This document shows, in pieces, positions 57,801 to 64,000 of a stretch of DNA of 64,000 nt (positions within the stretch are counted from its first letter, which is position 1; every line of letters starts with the position of its first letter). Origin of the DNA: Onchocerca volvulus (taxonomy: Eukaryota > Nematoda > Chromadorea > Rhabditida > Onchocercidae); the NCBI GenBank assembly GCA_000499405.2, contig HG738137.1, positions 24,479,673-24,543,672 of the forward strand, read 5' to 3'. The notes beneath the pieces are model-generated. The model saw only the letters and a program-made list of their open reading frames with translations. It searched no databases and was not told the origin of the DNA. A program made the translations under genes and the position numbers.

Positions 57801-59551
57801 TCAAAAGAAAATTTAAGATTTATCACATCATCTGAAATATGTCTAGCACCATTAAACTACACAGTATATAATAACTAAACGATTGCTGACATTATTACTG
57901 AACTGGTATTAATTACTTAATTCAATGTCCGACCCATTATAATTTTGATCACATATTATCAAACCGAACCATATCAAACGAAATGAAATCCCTTTTTTTT
58001 TTCAGACCACTAAATTCAATAACTTCTCACCAATTAACAACTGATTTTCATAAAGTCAAATTTTTTCATTATCAAATTTACTGACTGATTAATAAACTTA
58101 TTCTGATGCAGCTGTTTCAACATTCAAATTACATTTTTGTCATTTAAATGTTCGGACAGTCGAGTTTATTGTTTTATCAGCTGATAAATTAGATTAAAAA
58201 GCATATGTCCACATTTTTGTATTGAAAAATGGACATTAAACTGTCATAATTTCATTGTTTACTGTTTTACTTAATATATGATAAACATAATAATCATTTT
58301 TCTAACAGTAATTCTCACCAAAATGTGCATTTAGAGAGAGAAAAAAGAAATCTCTTCGTATAGTAGCATAAATATAAAATGTTTCTTAATTTTTAAAACT
58401 ATATCATCTCTTTTTTAACATAATAAATATCTTAATAATACAGCGAAAAATGATAAAAAATATTCTCAAATTACCTTAAGCTTTGCTTCGTAATAAGGTC
58501 GACCTTTCGCAATTGCTGAACCATATTTGCGGCTTAATTCATTCAATTTCTGAGACCACGAGGCTTGAATTTTCCTGGAAGTGAAAGTAATAATATCTAA
58601 TATCAAAAATATTTGCCATATTGATATACAATTTGACTGAATCAATATGATCAATTATATAAAAAGATCAATTAAATTAATTTAAAAAAACTGGAAAAAT
58701 TGAACGAAACTAACTAAATTAAATCAACTAATTGATTAAAAAATCAAATACGAATCAAACCAGTTAAATGAATATTGTGCCAAATTTAATTTCCATTTTC
58801 TACATTCTCTTCGATTAATCCCCAAAAATTTACACCAAATATCTCTGGGACATTATGATGTGACACAATGCAATAATTTGAGGACCCGAAAAGAAAAAAA
58901 AAGATATAAATATCTGAATTTGAACATACCTGAAAGTAGCTCTTGCTTCATCAAGCTGTAACTCCAATTTATTGATCACATCTGTTGCAATATTCAACTT
59001 TTCCAATTCTTCATGAACACGATTTAAATGTTTCGCATCAAGCCGAAAATCTTCATTCAATATATAATCGACCTCATCGTTATTAATTATTTCTAAAAAA
59101 AAAAAAAAAATAAGCAAAACATTTAGTAGAAAATATAGTATTAAATGATTTGTAATGTTATATTTATAATACATATTATATTCACAATTTATTGATACAA
59201 TATTTAATTACTCAAATTATATCCAGTATTCGTAATAAAATTATTTCCTTGAGTATTATATTAATAATTCGCAATCTCTCATATTAATTGAATAATTATT
59301 ATTCATATTACAAGAAGAATAAGGTAAATAAATAAAATTAAAAGACAGTAAAAAAAATAAAAATAAAAATCAAAAGAATTTCAATTGGAAATTAATAATA
59401 AAATTTAAAAGATAGTGAAAGAAAAAAATAAGAAATCAAAAAATAAACTTCAACTGAAATTAAATATTAATCATTTACTTGTTATAGGTGATTCGTTTGA
59501 TGTCGATGGCTCATTTGTTTCATTGTGTAAAATCACATCAGTTGTATTCAT
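54886..59551 (-). CDS. rei-1: SH3BP5/REI-family protein, probable RAB-11 guanine-nucleotide exchange factor
   Basis: Ten exons (59551..59479, 59092..58930, 58574..58475, 57598..57455, 57087..56854, 56741..56661, 56251..56081, 55874..55705, 55522..55336, 55005..54886) encode 480 aa (human SH3BP5 455). Family members, including C. elegans REI-1/REI-2, are coiled-coil RAB-11 GEFs of the Golgi and recycling endosome. The coiled coil spans about residues 35-265 and shows the family landmarks: RVHEELEKLNIATDVINKLE, GRPYYEAKLK (human SKPYWEA), KKSRHYFEQR (human KSKPYFELK) and LRNLEQISDAIHEER. The C-terminal 215 residues are low-complexity and acidic/serine-rich, ending in SGHSSSSY. Two introns (before exons 4 and 6) end in AAG rather than YAG. 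The N-terminal exon (24 aa) is the least certain, since no trans-splice acceptor lies close to its ATG. Confidence 0.92.
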
Positions 59552-61372
59552 TCGGCTTGTCGTTTTTCAAATTTTTGAAATTTCTTTTTTTTTTTTCAGA
59601 TAAGAATAATTTAGAATCGAACTGTTACAAACATAATGAACGAATTGAATTGAATGGCAATTTTGTTCTTTGTTGCTGAAAAAATAAAAATATCAACATT
59701 TATTATTTCGTTTGTCTCGAAAAAATTTCCTAAAATTCACAAAACCGACCATTAAACCTATCTTTTAAACTAATGTTTATAATAATAAAGCATATATTTT
59801 GCATATGAAATAAGCATGAATCATACATATTTTAGATTGCTAACAAACAAAAATCAAACGCTGTTTAATAATTTCCGCTTTTAGAATTTTCTAAAAAATT
59901 TATTTTTTTTTTCAAAATTTTGATTAATATTTGAAAAAAAATTCTAAAAGAAAAAGAAAAAAAAGGGTGCAATTTTAAAGATAACAATAAAGAAGTAGAA
60001 TAAATTTAAGTAAAACTTTAATATAATATATTTACTATATATAAATTAAATTTCATACGATATGTTCTAACTTAAAAAAAAAAAAAAGAAAAAAGAAGGA
60101 AAAAATCAAAGTTAATTTAACAAATATGATCAATGATGCATATACCAGACAACTATCGTAACCCCAGTAAAAAAAAAAAAATGCAGAAATTAATAAAACA
60201 TATGGAATGTACATTTTTATAAGAAATGCAGACAAATAAATAAAAAAAAAAAAAAAAAAAACGAGGAAATGTGAGAAGGAAAAGTTGTTATGAAAAGGAC
60301 AAAAAGGATAAAAAAAGCGGAAGGAATGCAAATTCAACAAAAGAATGAATAATAAAAATTAAAAAGTCTAACAAATGAAAGAACAAATTTGTAAGTAAAC
60401 AGAGTGAAAATAATCTTTGTTGTATTAAATGATAGCATAAGATTATCTTATCAAAATATCGAAAAAAAAAAAAAAAAGATTATGGGTACATTCCTATACA
60501 GATATGAAAATAATATAAGAAATAAAGATAAGATAGTGATATGATAACGAGTAGTTATGAAAATATGAATATAGTTTGTAAAGTAAACATATGAATGTAA
60601 ATATAAGAAATATAAAATGAGCAAGCGAAATTGAAAAATATTTATGGGAATAATTTCATTCCGACAATGATAATTATATTTTACTCTCATTCATTTATAT
60701 TATCTAATTAGGCACAAATTAATTAATGTGAAAAAGATTTGTTATTTATTTAATATGCATAAAATTTGAGAGATAAAAATGAATTTTTAAATTTTCATTT
60801 TCTAAATATTCATCCAACTAAATAAAACTAATATTCATCCAATTGAATCGTAAAGTATTATTCACATGTTAATATTTGGCAGGTCAAATATATACTTTTC
60901 GTCTTTCAAGCTAATTTATAGTTATCACTGATATCTTTTAGAATCAATGATAAAACAAATAAATGATAGATAATAATTATAACTTGTTTATTGCATTTAT
61001 ATACGTATGCATGTATGAATATAGCCGGAGGTGAAGTAAGAAGAGGAAAAGGAACAAGATTTATTGATATGATAATTGATTATTATCAGTAAATGAAAGG
61101 AGAAATGAAATGTTGTGAGATGAAATGAGAACAAATTCGTCAACAATAAAAATGAAAAACTTTTCGCAATCATTTTGATATTTTTATTTTTCCGACAAAT
61201 GAAATTCAACAATGAATATAAATGAATAAGAGCATTAAATTATCTCCTTTTCATCCTCTCAATATCAAAAAAAAAAATGACAAACTGCAAACAATAGATT
61301 TTTACAAATTTCAAACAATAGGTTTTTTTTTTTTGATAAATATGTCAATGAAAGATTTTGTTCAATCATATG

Positions 61373-61650
61373 GTACAGTATACATATAATGACGATCGCT
61401 AATTAGCTTTCTGTAAGCCTGCGCAACTGTATAATACAGTATCATGATAAAGAATGATAATTAGCTTTGCAAAAGTCTGATAAACTATTTAGTATGGTAT
61501 ATATGTGCTGAAAATTGCTGATCAGTCACTTCTGTAAATCTACTCTACTCTATGACCTAGTATACTGTATAATACAGTATACACATGATGAGTGCTAATC
61601 AGTTCTGTCAAGATCAGCTTTATCATATAATGCAATATAAATATAATGAA
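61373..61650. repeat. Degenerate 60-75 bp repeat with ATACAGTAT cores
   Basis: Four loose units share the order (TACAGTATA, ATGATR, GCTAATYAGCTTTCTGTAA/G, CTGTATA). The last includes an exact palindrome at 61560-61582 with 11-bp arms GTATACTGTAT around one A. Units are strongly diverged. Confidence 0.65.
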
Positions 61651-63369
61651 ACTTACTAACAAATAAATCAAACTAATCTGAGATTTCCGTTATTATTTCC
61701 GAAACAACGAAAGAAATGTTTTAAAATAAGATGGTAAATGATAGCACATCTGCTAACCTTGAAAACGACCAATGGAACAAAAAAGAAAATTAAAAAATTG
61801 AAAAAATATTTGAACCATAAGAAAAATTTTAGAAAAGAATTTGCAAACACACTATTCATTATCAATTTAAATAGAATAAAATTTATTTATTTTAGCGAAA
61901 AAAATTTCTTCACTGTCGAAATTATAAAATTGTCAAACAGTTCATTGAAATTTTAGTAAAAGCAAAATGCTTTTTTCCAAAATTAATTAATCTTACTAAA
62001 AACAAAATAAACGTTTGTAATAAGACAATGATGGAAAAAGCTTAGATTTTTATAAAAAATTTCATTTATATCTCAAAGAGAGCATTTTTGCTTGTAAAAT
62101 TGAAAAAGAAAAAATGTGAGATTAAAAGAAAAAAAATTGTTGAAAAAATAAGAATTGAACTTAAAGTTTGCTTATTTCGATGGATGCTTAGCAGTTGTTG
62201 CCCTTTTATATTATTTCCTCATTCTTTTCATTGAATGAGAAAGTAAAAAATGAATAGAAAAAAAAAAAAAAAAAGAGAAGAATTTAGCAATTTTATGTCA
62301 TAACATGAAATTTGAAATAAAACTTAGCATGATCGCCTTGAATTGTGTCATTTGTCATCATCAATGGGTAGAAAGATTACTTACGATGACTAAGTTGAAT
62401 TTAAATTTGCTTTTTTTTTTTTTTTTTTGGCAAAACATCTTTTAGATCCTAAGGGAAATACTTATATGTTTGGTTAAAATTATAAAACCAACTGGATAGA
62501 TAGTCATGAAACTCTGTTTTTAGTCATAATGTAGGAAATATTTATCATTGGATTACATTTATTTTCTTAAAAAGCTTTCTAAGAATTTTGAACAAAATCT
62601 TCGCCTTATTTACTATTATAACAGAAATTCATAAAAATGTGAATTTTTTGGATAAATGTGAAACTTTTAGATTTTGGTAAATTCATATACCAACTAATCT
62701 CACAGTTTTTGCTCCTTCAAATGATTGATTAAAAAACACAAATTAAAATATTATTCAAAAAAAAAAAACTAGCAAAAAACTATCAAAACTATTTTTCAAA
62801 AAACTATTAAACCAAAAAAATCAAACTATGATCATATGTCAAAGAATGATAATAACAATTGCTGCTTTGGATATTAAATTTTAAACAGAACATTAGAATG
62901 ATAGGAAAAGAGATAAATTTCAAAGACTGATCAATTTTTAAATAATATTTCAATATAAAATTTTGAAAAAAATATGCAAAAAGAATTTTTTCAAATTCTA
63001 TCCTTCTAACTAAGTGGTTTGTATTCCTGAACCGTTTGCTGAAATAAATGAAATTTTTAATAATAGCATTATTAATGTAGAAAATTACGATTAATTATAT
63101 ACATCACTTGAAATTTCGAGAATAATTAAGTTGATTTGAATAATCAAAGATTATAATTTCAATTATAAATAGCATTTATCATTTATGAATTTCAGAATGA
63201 GTCTTTATGAAAACTAAATTTGTACTAAATAGCATAAAATATTAAATTATTAGATATTTTATTCAAGTTTTTGATTATCAGTGACAGCATAAGCACAAGT
63301 AAAAAATCTGTCAATGCTTGCTTATCAAATACAAATGATATGACAATATTATAAATAAAAGACATCCAC

Positions 63370-63667
63370 TGAACCTGAATTTAATAATTTTTTTAGTCAA
63401 ATATTTTTCAAAAAATAGAAATGAAAATTTCTGATAACGAAGATTTCCTCGTATGAATAATTTTTTTTTTAATCCATCAAAGATTCCGCTGAATTTGACA
63501 ACTTTCCAAATTATACAGTTTCCAAAAGATATAAATATAAATTGCTTGACAGTGAAGGACTATTACTAAATTAAATTTATCAAAAAATTCCGTTAAATTT
63601 GACAATTTTTTCAATTATACAATTTTTGAAAGATACGAAAATGGAAATTTTACCTAAGAATGAGGAA
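63370..63667. repeat. Degenerate ~104-bp tandem repeat
   Basis: ATTCCGCTGAATTTGACAAC at 63483 recurs as ATTCCGTTAAATTTGACAAT at 63587, and the similarity continues through TTATACARTTT..GAAAGATA. A weaker third copy precedes them at about 63370-63450. No function is visible. Confidence 0.75.
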
Positions 63668-64000
63668 TTATTTTATTATTATTTTTTTTTTTTTTTATTA
63701 GTTTCTTAATTCTGTTTATTGGTAATCGATAAACAGTAGTGAATGATATTTTATGAAATGTAAAACTTCTGTAATTATCGAATTTTACTAATCGATAAGT
63801 GATAAATGTGTTATCAAATTAAATGAAATAAAATAGATTAATTTTAAAAGAAATACAAATCGTTCAATGTGATAATACAAATAATTTCAATCAAAAACAG
63901 ACAGGTGTATTAACAATACATTTGTGATCAACAGCTATCACAAATATTTTGTATCTTTTTTTCTTCCAAAAAATAAAAAAAAAGAAGGAAAAAATCAAAG

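Larger units (their letters stand above)
59552..64000. other. 4.4-kb AT-rich region without a supported gene
   Basis: Upstream of the SH3BP5-like gene. It consists of A/T-rich sequence with A-runs, which create poly-F minus-strand frames (60053-60340, 60451-60690, 60997-61212, 61668-61865). Two degenerate repeat groups are listed separately (61373-61650, 63370-63667). No splice-linked exons resembling a known protein were found on either strand. The region may contain distal regulatory DNA or the last exon of a gene beyond the edge. Confidence 0.5.

Noticed and set aside
46775..59551. Operon of SH3BP5, bL35m and epsilon-COP on the minus strand
   Set aside because: Gaps of 1.6-1.9 kb are large, and epsilon-COP has its own good splice acceptor right before its ATG; same orientation alone is not enough.

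Overview
This window is eukaryotic nuclear DNA from a nematode, most likely a filarial or related spirurid worm. The evidence is a very AT-rich background, genes split into many short exons by small-to-medium introns, nematode-style 3' splice sites (TTTCAG, TTGCAG), and apparent trans-splice acceptors 7 to 60 nt upstream of most start codons. The group is inferred from composition and protein similarity; the species cannot be read from the window. I saw no bacterial-type operon, rRNA, tRNA, CRISPR array or intact transposon.

Ten spliced genes can be rebuilt with intact reading frames. (1) 2102-2767, minus: a 113-aa protein resembling the RNA polymerase I subunit RPA34. (2) 3961-4922, minus: an HDDC2-type HD-domain nucleotidase. 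(3) 5328-7696, plus: endonuclease III/NTH1, head-to-head with HDDC2. (4) 8779-20430, minus: the RNA polymerase III largest subunit RPC1, 27 exons and 1404 aa, the largest gene here. (5) 22335-25271, plus: WDR5, with a polyglutamine N-terminus. (6) 26342-33698, minus: a tau-tubulin-kinase-like/CK1-superfamily kinase with long introns. (7) 39608-44889, plus: a CIP4/TOCA F-BAR-HR1-SH3 protein. (8) 46775-49541, minus: the epsilon subunit of COPI. (9) 51181-52981, minus: mitochondrial ribosomal protein bL35m. (10) 54886-59551, minus: an SH3BP5/REI-type RAB-11 GEF.

The genes are mostly housekeeping: transcription (RPA34-like, RPC1, WDR5), nucleotide and DNA maintenance (HDDC2, NTH1), membrane traffic (TOCA, epsilon-COP, SH3BP5) and mitochondrial translation. 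They do not form one pathway. Epsilon-COP, bL35m and SH3BP5 lie in the same direction but 1.6-1.9 kb apart, so an operon is not shown.

The least explained sequence is the 5.9-kb spacer between the kinase and TOCA (33699-39607). It holds four copies of an 80-103 bp repeat built on a palindrome (AAGCGTACGCTT), two stem-loops, clustered octamer motifs and several small tandem duplications. The last 4.4 kb (59552-64000) has no gene I can support, only degenerate repeats. I found no clearly new multi-gene system. The items most worth a second look are the palindrome repeats, the stem-loop at 38678-38767, the misplaced exon-3 fragment inside the kinase gene, the polyQ WDR5 and the minimal RPA34-like protein.
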